A stretch of 21,456 nt of DNA from Trichosphaerium sp. ATCC 40318 (taxonomy: Eukaryota; Discosea; Flabellinia; Trichosidae). A model generated the notes under the pieces. That model did not search any database, was not told the DNA's origin, and was given only the letters and a program-made list of their open reading frames with translations. The stretch is taken from NCBI GenBank assembly GCA_038496445.1, contig JALMLS010000294.1:1-21456 (forward strand). Reading direction: 5' to 3'. The position numbers and the translations under genes were made by a program. Shown piece by piece: positions 1 to 9,909 of the stretch (its first letter is position 1; each line of letters starts with the position of its first letter).

Positions 1-231
1 AGCACTGTGACTATCGGTATATTGATGTCAGTTGTATCACTCCCGTCAAGAACATACATTTCCTGAACAACAAACAAATAAGGTAAAAATACCCAAAAAA
101 CAGAATTACGTTTCCAAGTCCCGAGGAGGCCCTAATATTGCGCACAACACTGCAATGGCTCCTTCGTCTTGTAATTTACGATACTTCGGTTCGTAAGGCT
201 TGTCACAAGTTCGTATGAGAACAATTTTTCC
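1..231. repeat. Duplicated segment, copy 1 (pair of 2417-2651)
   Basis: Direct tandem repeat of 2417-2651, nearly identical by eye across two exons and the intron between them (63-109 against 2479-2525, 44 of 47 bases equal). Similarity drops sharply at the next intron, 231-279 here and 2651-2713 in the other copy. The window starts inside the repeat, so its full length is unknown. Confidence 0.9.
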
Positions 232-512
232 TACAATGGACTAAATGGGCTACTAAGCTGCTTAATTTGTATGAATTACCTGTTTTATTTGAATGAGTGG
301 TGTCAACAAGCTGACCTCGGACAGGGCTGAAATCTATGGTATAAGCCTTGGCCGGTGTAATTGCACGATATTCCGTATGGATTTTTTGTTTTTTGTTTTT
401 TGTTTTTGTTTACGGGAACTTGTTCCCCGACTTGCACGTTACCGACGGTTGCAAAACTTTTTGGCCAACGACCAACGTACCGGTTCCTTTTGACGTTGTC
501 GATGGCATAGAT
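1..512 (-). CDS. PA-domain/7TM protein, paralogue copy 1 (partial, frame disrupted)
   Basis: Upstream tandem paralogue of the gene at 865-2948, cut by the window start, so only the N-terminal PA-domain part is present. Exons read on the minus strand are about 414-512, 280-346, 110-230 and 1-62. The PA core matches copy 2 closely: DFSPVRGQLV, then NKTGK, then CDKPYEPKYRKLQDEGAIAV. The first exon (414-512, starting IYAIDNVKRN) is only weakly similar to copy 2, and no start codon could be placed upstream of it. Exon 110-230 is 121 nt against 125 nt in copy 2, because four bases are missing between 115 and 116 beside the splice donor. With the same splice sites the next exon is out of frame. I found no alternative donor or acceptor that restores it. 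It is therefore either a young pseudogene or an assembly error. Conserved exons beside a diverged intron (231-279) argue that it was under selection until recently. Confidence 0.6.
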
Positions 513-864
513 CTTGTTTTATTTAATTAGCGTCGTTGCCAGGGTGAACTGCGTGGAAGTCGCTGGTGTTGTCACCCCTTTCGGAGTTTTATTAATACCC
601 TGGTGACTTAAGACAAGGAAAATCCTATTCTAGAATTTCTTAGTCGATCATTTGAGCGGGTTAGAGGACATTAAGCAATAATATTTTTATCTCTTATGCA
701 TGTTGTTCGAGCAAGTTCAGAGTTGTCTATCTGTCTCACAAAAACTAACAATAACACCATCACAGGTAATTGTAAGGTGTCATTGTACCGGTTTTCTTGA
801 ACAGTATTTTTAAACCAAACATAAATACAATTTATTATTATTTTCCTAAAACATAGTGTTGTTT
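513..864. other. Intergenic: 3' side of PA-7TM gene and 5' side of its paralogue
   Basis: About 350 nt between the two tandem minus-strand genes. On the minus strand it contains AATAAT/AATAAA-like polyadenylation signals (about 831-836) downstream of the 865 stop. It must also hold the promoter and any missing first exon or exons of copy 1, but I could not identify a credible signal-peptide exon. No RNA gene or repeat was seen. Confidence 0.5.
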
Positions 865-2948
865 TTATATCTCTTCAATACTTGTAAGCTCGCCCGTAAC
901 TATAGTTTCCTCAATTTTTGTATCACTAGGTTGTTCGAGGGGTTCAGACTGACATGATATTTGTTCATTTTTGTATCTGTCATTTGTTTTCAAATTCATG
1001 TCGATGATCGTTGGCCTACACCGTTTAAATACGTTTTTATAAATCGTATAAAACAAGCGTACTTTGAAGTTGAATTGGTGCCAGACGAATCAGCTGAAAG
1101 TGCGTTTCTTGGAGGATGTAATGAAAAAAGTTGAACAGTTATTAAGGCGTTTAATATCATAGAAAAAAACCAATGCCACAATACCCAGCCAGTTGGTGTT
1201 GAAGTAACGCCAGTTCTATTACAACAAAATAAATACGAGAGCTTGCAACAAACACGTGATAACAATATAACGTACAGTAATGATACATACAGCAGGTAGG
1301 CCAAAAATATAACTATGACAACAGCGTACAGTTGTGCTCTTATCTGTATTGAATTAAGGTTAGCGGGAAATGTCAAAGTTGAAGGAACATTCGAGGTACC
1401 AGAAAAAGCTGTTTTCTTGTTTCCTTGTTTTTGGCTTGTATTTTCTTTACTCTTCGTTTTAACCGATAAAGAGTAATACAACAATAAACTAATACTATAG
1501 TGTATCCAACAAAGTACAATGTAGGAGATATACCTTGAACAACTCCTGGGAACTAAACCAAGAAATAAGTGAGAAAATGTTGGCTGCTGTTCATACCCGA
1601 AAGAAAAAGTCCGCTATTGATATTGCTATTTGTTGAACAATGAGAAATGTGACCCAAGCATAAAATATCCACCTTTGAATAAACGAAATTACTCTATAAA
1701 TTATAGAAAAGATAATACCTGAAACGTGGGAGACCTGGATGAACCTGAAACTTGAGTGACTTCAAAAGAGTGTGCCTAAAAATAAAACAATGAGGTAAAA
1801 AAACGCAGGAAAAAAGTAGGTACCACCACAAAGCCATTAAAAATAGAGGTGCAATCACAATTGGCACTGGTAATGTCTGTATAAACCTATTAATAACACA
1901 ACGTTTAGCTAGATGAAATTTAGGATAGGTAACTATACCTCGAACCCAATAAGGAGCTATTCTTCTACATCCAAAAGGATCAAGAGAAACAGCAATCATA
2001 ATTCCTTATTAAATGTTGGTTATAACTACGAAATAACATAAACAACTGTCTATACTGTACCTATGGTTGAAATCAGGCATAATATTATGCAGCATAATCC
2101 AACAGTTCTCTTACAGCCACCATAGTGCCTTACCAAGCTAACAATTCTTTGAAACAACCATTAGTATTAATTGTAGGTAAAAAAGCTTCAACGTACCTGT
2201 ACACTGCGAATCCGGCATTGAACAAACTAATTGCAATTAAAGATATTTGCCATGCCCACATCCATCCAGATTCGAATAAATCTATGAACTCATTGCGTTC
2301 TGAAATGTGTCAAAATACACAAAATAATTAAACAAATGAGTAAATAATGATTACCTGTTATCAGTTGAATGAATAGTGTTTGGTTTGGTTGTAAGATAGC
2401 TTCCATATCTTTAATAAGCACTGTGACTATCGGTACATTGATGTCAGTTGTGTCACTCCCGTCAAGAACATACATTTCCTGAACAACAAACAAATAAGGA
2501 TAGAATACCCAAAAAACAGAATTACGTTTCCAGCCAAGTCCCGAGGAGGTCCTAATATTGCGCACAACACTGCAATGGCTCCTTCGTCTTGTAATTTACG
2601 ATACTTCGGTTCGTAAGGCTTGTCGCAACCTCGTAAGAGAATTATTTTTCCTACAACAGAAATGAATTTCATTGTAAGGTTTTTTTTTCTACACGCAAGA
2701 TTTGTTACTTTACCCGTTTTGTTTGAATGTGTTGCTTCAACAAGCTGACCTCGGACAGGGCTGAAATCTACAGTATTACCATCGTATTTTTGAGGCCACA
2801 CGCGTATAGATACGTTTGATAACGTCTGAGGTGTTATTACGTGGAATGACGCATACACGTGATAAACCAGAGTTAAAAATACTATTTGTGTAAGTTAAAA
2901 ACAGTATTTTTCGATGAGAATACCAACTACTCGCGTAAAACCTGCCAT
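865..2948 (-). CDS. Signal peptide + PA domain + seven-transmembrane protein
   Basis: Twelve exons on the minus strand (2942-2948, 2714-2881, 2526-2650, 2355-2478, 2197-2299, 2061-2146, 1719-2004, 1597-1693, 1400-1552, 1276-1343, 1063-1215, 865-1015) sum to 1521 nt, or 506 residues. A 7-nt first exon gives MAV, followed by a short hydrophobic signal sequence. Residues about 30-140 look like a protease-associated (PA) domain: GKIILLRGC, K..KLQDEGAIAVL, then INVPIVTVLIKDMEAIL. Seven hydrophobic helices follow, starting at MWAWQISLIAISLF and ending at GWVLWHWFFSMILNALI, and the tail is acidic and polar. PA domains usually lie in the lumen or outside the cell as protein-interaction or cargo-binding modules. 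With seven helices the layout is receptor-like or sorting-receptor-like. I see no GxGD protease motif, so it is not a signal-peptide-peptidase-like protease. No ligand or substrate can be inferred. AATAAA-like signals follow the stop near 831-836. Confidence 0.75.
2417..2651. repeat. Duplicated segment, copy 2 (pair of 1-231)
   Basis: Second copy of the tandem repeat, inside the intact PA-7TM gene. It has four extra bases (2532-2535 region) that keep the reading frame open. The shared intron is almost unchanged between copies, which points to a recent duplication or gene conversion of this block. Confidence 0.9.
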
Positions 2949-3224
2949 AATTCGCGTAATCTCGCTAGCATTTAAACGGGTTCGGAGTTATTACTAAGTT
3001 AGCTTAAGCGATGATCTTTTCTGCCACAATAAGAAGTTCTTACTATCGTATATTGCCCAAATAAACCCAAAAACAAATTATATAACTTACACGTTACCAT
3101 GTGATGTGTTGCCATTCACTATAATTTACAAGAGTCAGATAAGAAAGCCATTGACCATTTGTTGCATTTGTGTCCTTTACCCTTTTGTAGAAATAGCCAC
3201 ATCTTACTTTATGACGTACTAGCG
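2949..3224. promoter_or_regulatory. Divergent intergenic region between PA-7TM gene and VPS34
   Basis: The PA-7TM gene is transcribed leftwards from about 2948 and VPS34 rightwards from about 3225. This roughly 275-nt stretch must therefore carry both promoters, or one shared bidirectional promoter. I see no clear TATA box. The unresolved first exon of VPS34 may lie here. Confidence 0.45.
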
Positions 3225-6200
3225 ATGTCAGAAACACCAATAAGCACTTTAAGCCAGAATTTAGTGCTCCATATGTATCCGATCATATTTTTTTTTTGTC
3301 TGTAATTATAAGTAGTACTGTACGCGTATTTCTTTGACTCCACTAGCAAAAACATAAAGGGTAGCGTAGAAAAGTTACAAGTAAAGCCGTTAAGTCCCAC
3401 AGTACTTCCTGAGCCCGACCACAGGTACTTTAGAGGGGCTACCCGAATTCTCGCAGTTTTTAACCAAATTGAGTGGATATTTTTACATAAACGCGCGTAT
3501 TAGCATCTAAACGTTGTATTTAGTTGGGCTAAAGAAATATGCGTATCCTGTAGTTTATTCACAAGCGCAACTTGCCTATGTGCACCACAATACACGCAAT
3601 TCGCGTCTTTGGACAATCAAGAGTACAATTTTAACCAAAATATAACCTTTCCAATTAAATACAGGTAACTTCACCATTCAGCGCCCATAAAATGTTCTAC
3701 CTAGCTTATTAACTGTCAAACTGACATTCATTGTAGAGATTTGCCAATCGACAGCTTCTTATTTATTGCCATCTGGGGCGTTGCTAGTACGCGAGAATTT
3801 GTGCCTATAGCTTCAAACCTCTTGCCGCTTTTTGACAAGCAATCATGGTACAGACCGTTTTGAAAACCAAAAAACAATTCCAAAAAAAAAAACAATAATG
3901 TTTAGCTTGGATTGATTTGACGTGTGATTTTTTAGGTTGATGCGTAGAGGAAGTCAAAAGCTTACCTTGTTTCTATTGGATAGTAAATCTCTATCGTTGA
4001 GGACAGATAGCTTACACTACTCACATACAGAACACAAGAAAATACTGCAAAATGCACGTGATGAAATCATTTTTTGAAACTGAATTTTGTATTTTTTTGT
4101 TTTGTGCTCTTCAGCGAATTGTAAGAAATTCTTTTGTGACGATAATCTCAATCTATTTTCTTTAATACCATAAGAGCCAGAATTTCACAGGACAGTAATT
4201 GGCGTTAATCTGTTATTGATTCCTTTTTTTCTGCCTTCTAATTTGCTGTTTTTAGGTACTCCAACAGGCAGGTTTAGATAGTCTAACAAGAAGTACAGAA
4301 CAGCCTCTTGGTATTGAACAGCTTAAAGAGCGCGGTATTGTACCGTTAGCAAATATGGACCCGTTTTTCCAAGATGAAGTTGCTCTGTTTGTTGAGCTTC
4401 CTGTACTCCGCAACCCAATAATCTTCTATCAAAACGTTCGTACTCTGTACACAATAATTACTTGTACTTACCTTAACGTGTAGTTCTATGAGCAAGAAAA
4501 CAGTGATATGGAGTACAAACATTCTTATCCTTTTGGTAGCTATGTTTTTGACCCTGAAACTTATTGTGACAACCCAGCTGATAAAGTACGCAACAAATAC
4601 TCTCAAATACAATTACTTAAAGCAAACTCCTCAATCCTACAATGCACTTATTACCAATTTAGATGCATTGGAGTCTTATGCGCGCTGAAACAAGTGATTA
4701 TGATGCAAGAAGACTTCTTCCTAATACAGACGAACGAAAGACAATACAGGTATAGCTCCTATGTTTTTTCTTTGTAGATGGAAGTATTTCTTTGTGTGAC
4801 ATGTGTTTTAACCTACGACCTTATTAGATGATATTGGCGTACCCGCCATCAAGGGAACTGAATAACCGTGAACAGAATATTCTTTGGCGTTATAGATATT
4901 ATCTTCAAAAAAACAAGAAAGCACTGACAAAGTTCCTTCGATCTTCTGTTCGTTGGAGTCAACAAAAAGGCAAAGAAGCTGTACAGCTTCTTAAAGAGTA
5001 CGTACCTATACGATACTTTGATCAGTAAAATGATAGGTGGGAGGCATCCTCCGGCTGTTACAGGACGCTATGAATGTTGAAAAAATATTTTATTTACTAG
5101 TCATTAGGTGGGAACCTATTGAAACTGTTGATGCATTAGAGTTATTGTCAAAGGATTTTTCAAGTCTGCCTTGGCCTGAGATAAGCACAAAGATTAGACA
5201 ATACGCAGCAAGCGTACTTAAGAAATCTTCAGACGAAGTACGTGTCAGAACAGTGCCCTTTATTGTTTTTTTTGTATATATACCATTAACCACTTTGTAG
5301 GAACTTCGCTATTGCTTGCTGCAACTTGTGCAAAGTCTGCGCTACGATCGTGTAGCTTCAACGTCTGCTGTTGTTGCGTTACTAATTGACCGAGCTTCAA
5401 CTAGCTTTTACCTGGCTAATAACTTGTACTGGTATGCCTTCTTTTATTGACTCTGTTTTCTGTGAAGAAAAGTTTTTAATTTAGTTGATAGGTTTCTCAC
5501 TGTTGAAAAAACGAGTACACTCAACGACAATGACGATGTAGAATTTTTTACTCAAGTTTTTGATATGTTTTGGAGAAAACTAAGCAAGGTAACGAATGGT
5601 TGTAGAAATAATTTTAAAAAAACCTTTTTAGTTTTCAATCTCATTTTTTTCTTCTTTCCTTTCTTGTCATTTCCAACTTGCTTTGTTGCCTTTGTAAATG
5701 AAGTTACTTACTTGGTGTTAATGAATATCAATAGACGCCAAGTGGTCGTATCTTTCAAGGACACCTTCAAAAGCAGCATGAACTTGTTGATATTCTCACT
5801 TCTGTTGCAAATAAAATATCGTCAACAAGTGACTTTGATAAAAAGGTACAAACCAAACGACGTAAAAAACATTTTAGTTATTTTCAAATACTAATTTAAA
5901 AAAAAACAAGGAACGTATGGCTACAGCGGAAATAGAAAAAATATCCAATAAATTCACTGGTGTACCAATTCCTGCAAATCCTGAACTCATAATCCATAAG
6001 ATAAAACGTAAGTAAAATATCTACTAAATTTCTAACTCGTGACTAACAACCCTGACACGTGGGGTTTTTTTGGAGTTATTTGTGTTCGGTTTTTTGTTAA
6101 TTTGTTTATTTTAGCCAAAGTTAAGGTTTTTACATCAGCTCAAGCACCTATGAAGGTTGATATTATAACACAAGATGATTCTGTATTCAGTATTATTTTT

Positions 6201-7499
6201 AAGCTTGGTGATGACTTACGACAAGATCAACTTATCATACAGGTAAAACAAATAACAAAACATAAAAAAAAACTGAAGGCGAACTTTTCAAATTTTGAAT
6301 AACCGTCGCCCAAGTCTCCAAAATTTGTGAGGGCGGTAAAACATCATACCCAGATATTTATTGAATTAGCAATGGCCTATTCTATGTTTGATAACTGTAG
6401 TAAGCGCTGTCTAATGAATTTTTAGTTGATTTCATTAATGGACAATCTTTTGAAAGAAGAGAATTTGGACTTATCGTTACTTCCGTATGCTGTTCTAGCT
6501 ACTTCTTCTAGTAGTGGTATGATTTTCCCATCTTCTTAATCAAACTATATTAATACTTACCGGATAGGAATGATAGAATTTGTCCCAAAGAGCCATAATA
6601 TATCAAGCTACAAAAAAGATCTCAAAAAGTTTTTTATGAAGTACAGCCCAGATAGTACAGGTATGTCTCATTACCACGTTGTATCTAGCCTAATAAGTGC
6701 TTACTTAAATACACAGGTCCTTATGGCATCAACCCTGCTGTACACGATACATACGTAAGGTCTCTAGGTACGTAAAAACCATAAGTATTTCGAGTGCTAA
6801 TTGTTATTAGCTGGCTTTTCTGTTATAACTTATGTTCTTGGTATTGGTGATCGCCATTTGGATAACTTACTACTCACCGAAAGCGGTAACTTTTTCCACA
6901 TCGATTATGGATGGATACTCGGTACGACAAGAACAAAGAATAAGAGAAAATATTGCTCATAGTCTAATTTAGGTCACGATCCTAAAGGATGGGAATCACC
7001 AATGGTATTAAATTGTTTCTGTCTGTTTGCCTTATATTAAACAACCATACTCTCTAGCGCCTTACCTCAGAGATGATAGATGTGTTGGGCGGGTACACAA
7101 GTGAACATTATGAGTCTTTTGTACAGTATGGATGTTTGGCGTATAGCAAACTTCGGAAATCGGCGAATTTAATTTTTAATTTACTCTCACTGATGACTGA
7201 TGCAAACTTGAAACATTTGACACGAAGAGGATTGCAAGAGGTACGTTACAGCTTGTATATATCATGTTTAGATTATACTCAAAAGCTGATACACAATAGG
7301 TTGAGGATAGACTAGGACTGACGTTAACAGAGGTTGCTTCTATTGAACATATAAAGTCTATGATTGTTATCAGTGTTGAGGCGTTTGGACCAAAGGTAAT
7401 ACCTTATTTTATATTGTTCATTGTACATATTAATTTGATTAGGTCATTGAAATACTACATCACTTGAGGCAGAGATTGTATAATGTTAAAACGCCTTAA
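3225..7499 (+). CDS. VPS34: Class III phosphatidylinositol 3-kinase (Vps34)
   Basis: Makes phosphatidylinositol 3-phosphate on endosomes and autophagic membranes, as the catalytic subunit of Vps34-Vps15-Beclin type complexes. About 22 exons can be joined from 3313 to 7499, giving roughly 803 residues; family members are usually 800-900. Order: C2 domain ([20 protein letters not shown] at about 3638-3765, then [14 protein letters not shown]), helical PIK domain ([27 protein letters not shown], about 4828-5430), and kinase domain ([13 protein letters not shown] at about 6200-6242, [12 protein letters not shown] catalytic loop, activation segment from 6903, [12 protein letters not shown]-terminal helix). 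The catalytic Asp and Asn of DRHxxN and the metal-binding Asp are present. The usual DFG reads Asp-Tyr-Gly (6903-6911). The N-terminus is unresolved: 3225 is the nearest ATG, but its phase does not fit the exon at 3313. The join between 4057 and 4278 is also tentative. AATAAA lies at 7643-7648. Confidence 0.93.
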
Positions 7500-7735
7500 A
7501 ACTGTTTTTTTTTTCTTTTGATTCAAAAAAATTGGAAACTGTAAATTTTTGTAAAATTGTTACAATAGATAAGTTAGTAGATACATTTCTTGCCATGTTT
7601 CGCTTGAAACACGTTTAATTTAACCATTTGGCGATAATGATCAATAAATTTTATGTCATTGAACCAGTTCTTCGGCCAAGGACGGGAAAGGAAAAACAAT
7701 GTCAAACATTTTCAAAAGTGTCATAAAAAAAAAAT
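7500..7735. other. Short intergenic spacer, VPS34 to MFS gene
   Basis: 236 nt between two same-strand genes. An AATAAA at 7643-7648 is a plausible polyadenylation signal for VPS34. The remainder, AT-rich with an A-run immediately before the ATG at 7736, would be the MFS promoter and leader. Nothing else was recognised. Confidence 0.4.
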
Positions 7736-9856
7736 ATGGCATTGAATCGCACTGTACTTGTAGGCTTTGGATTTGTTGTAGCATTAATATGCGAACTAGT
7801 ATCAGGTTTTAAAAAAAGAAATGCTTTCCTTATCCTTAAATAATCGGCATCTCATTTAGGAAGTCTAAGAGGAGCATTCAACGCATACGCAGAAGGTACT
7901 ACAACATGCTTTTATTATTCTAAGCGTTTTTTAAGCGTTAAAACAGCAATTGAACTTGGATCAGCAACAAGTTACTCTTCTTGGGTCTATTAGCTTTATA
8001 GGTACCTTATACTACATCAAAGTTTAAAAATAAAGCTGCACGTGACAAGGCACATGAAATTTCTCGTATTTTTTATTCGTAGTTGTAAGAATTGGTAGTG
8101 ACTTTGCCCTATTTTAGTGCACTCCATTTTTTGGATTTAAAGGATATTTTTAGGCTTTTATGGAGTGTTTGCTGGATACATTAGCGATAATTTTGGAGCA
8201 AAGATAGGTCTGTTTTGTGGTATGGTGTGCACTACTGTTGGGTACTTGCTTTTGTGGCAACTGATGCTGGGAAACATTGCATTTAACTATGCTTTGCTAT
8301 GTTTTATATTCATACTTGTTGGCGCCGGAAATTGTTTTGGATACATCGCTGCTCTATCAACACAGGTAAATCTTGGATGTAAAGTTCAATTTAGGAGCAG
8401 TTTAAACTAACTTGACTAGGTGGTAAACTTTCCAGTTGACAAGCGAGGCAAGCAGTAGAAAACTTTGCTGAGCGTGGTTTGGTTAAGTGGTTTTGTTTAG
8501 GTTTGATCATTGGATGCTTGAGCTTCATGTTCGCTTTTAGTGGTGTTGTGTTTGCTCCTATGTACTCTCAAGTATATGGAGATACACCCTTATTTGAAGA
8601 CCACGATGTAGCGGGTTATGCATTATTCCTAGCACTTGTGCACATGGTCCGTTAAAACACATTTCTCTTAAAACTTCTCTAAACTAGAAATTAGGTGACC
8701 TACTTTGTTTGTGTTGTAGTCATTGATATCTATCCAGAGAAAAAACCATATACCAAGAAAATAGACGTACTTCTGAATTCGAACCCTGAGGATATGCCGT
8801 TAACATTGAAAGGAGACGCACCCAAAAAAAGTACTTTCCCACTTCATGTTGTTGTGCTAAAATTACTGCTAGATAATTCACTGTTGCAAGATTTTATCAG
8901 TTTAGACTTTTGGTTATACTCTTCGACATGGTGTGCTAGTTCAGCTACAAATCTTACACTCATGTATAGAAAACACATGTTTTTTCATATTATTAAGTCA
9001 TGTTTAGATATAGCATTGGATACTTGGCAGTATCGCTCCATGGCATAGATACAGATACGACTAAAACACTCATTGATGTCAATGCTACAGCTTTAGCTGT
9101 AACGGGTGGCATAGGACGTATTATAGGTGGTATACTCTACGATGTTATAAAGAAACGCTGGCCTAAATCAGGGAGCGTATGGTACGAAAATGCTCCTGAC
9201 CTGGATTTCTTTAATGTTGTTTTTTGATCCTCAGGTTACTTATTGGTTTGAATTTACTGGCAACATTCATTAATGCATTGTTTTTATTTGGAATGAAGGC
9301 AGAGTGGGTATTCTATTTTGGTTGTATACTAACTGGGTTGAATTACGGAATGGCTGGTAGCATTACACCCAGTATAGCAAGGCACGTGATTTTCGATAAA
9401 AAAGTTATACCTGCAATTTGTAAATATTTCTCCACGTGATTGTATGGTTTCACCTTACTAACTGGAATTATTTCTAGTAACTGGTTTAACGTTAAGAATT
9501 TTGGTGCAATTTGGGGAGCTGTAAGAAACATCTCTTCTTCACTCTTTTTGGATTTTTTTTTCTTTGGTACTCATTTATTGCTTAGCAATTAGGACTCCAT
9601 TCTGCAAGTTTTTTAATTCTGCAATCCATATCAAGTGCCATGTACGAAATTCCAATATCAAAAGATGAGACAACATGTCTAGGCTCTGGTACATAATAAT
9701 TTGCAAAAAAAATGAGTTTTCTTCCATTCACTTCGTCGGTCGGACTGATTTCTTTTAGAATGCTGGGAGAGTACTTTCGCTTTGTTTTTAGCGGTATCCC
9801 TGCTTAGTTTATGGGCGTCTGTTGTACTGTTAGTGAGAAAATCGCGAAGCAAGTGA
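7736..9856 (+). CDS. Major facilitator superfamily transporter, NFD4/nodulin-like type
   Basis: Twelve exons (7736-7805, 7860-7895, 7936-8001, 8154-8365, 8420-8447, 8501-8646, 8695-8963, 9008-9181, 9235-9435, 9478-9520, 9586-9688, 9759-9856) total 1446 nt, giving 481 residues with about twelve hydrophobic helices. Family-like features in order: GSLRGAFNAYAEALKQQLNL, QVTLLGSISFIG, AGYISDNFGAKIGL (the MFS loop between helices 2 and 3), VNFPVDKRG, a hydrophilic central loop (EKKPYTKKIDVLLNSNPED), LDFWLY, VTGGIGRIIGGILYD (the second-half equivalent of the loop), and a C-terminal CLGSECWESTFALF. The paired CxGxxC in front of the last helix is typical of plant and oomycete NFD4/nodulin-like carriers, whose substrates are mostly unknown. 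Two joins use unusual sites: a GC-AG intron at 8448-8500, and a GTGATT donor at 9436 inside a CACGTG. An AAG acceptor is used at 7933-7935. Confidence 0.88.
8448..8500 (+). other. GC-AG intron in the MFS gene
   Basis: The donor is AG followed by GCAAGC and the acceptor is TTTAG. Removing these 53 nt joins VNFPVDKRG to LIIGCLSFMF, matching the family pattern of NFPxxRG followed by a glycine-rich helix. No GT donor nearby gives the correct phase with that result. The model closes at exactly 1446 nt only with this intron. Confidence 0.75.
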
Positions 9857-9909
9857 CTTAATAAAAACTTCGCTCTTAAACTGCCACATTCGTTTCTAGT
9901 TGACACCAA

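Noticed and set aside
2427-2858. Minus-strand frame as a complete protein starting at 2858
   Set aside because: The first codon is GTG, not ATG, and the frame runs through two introns. A 7-nt first exon at 2942-2948 supplies the ATG and completes a signal peptide.
5565-5894. Plus-strand 109-codon hydrophobic frame
   Set aside because: It crosses exon 12, an intron and exon 13 of VPS34 in the wrong frame. The conserved reading is [20 protein letters not shown] in another frame.
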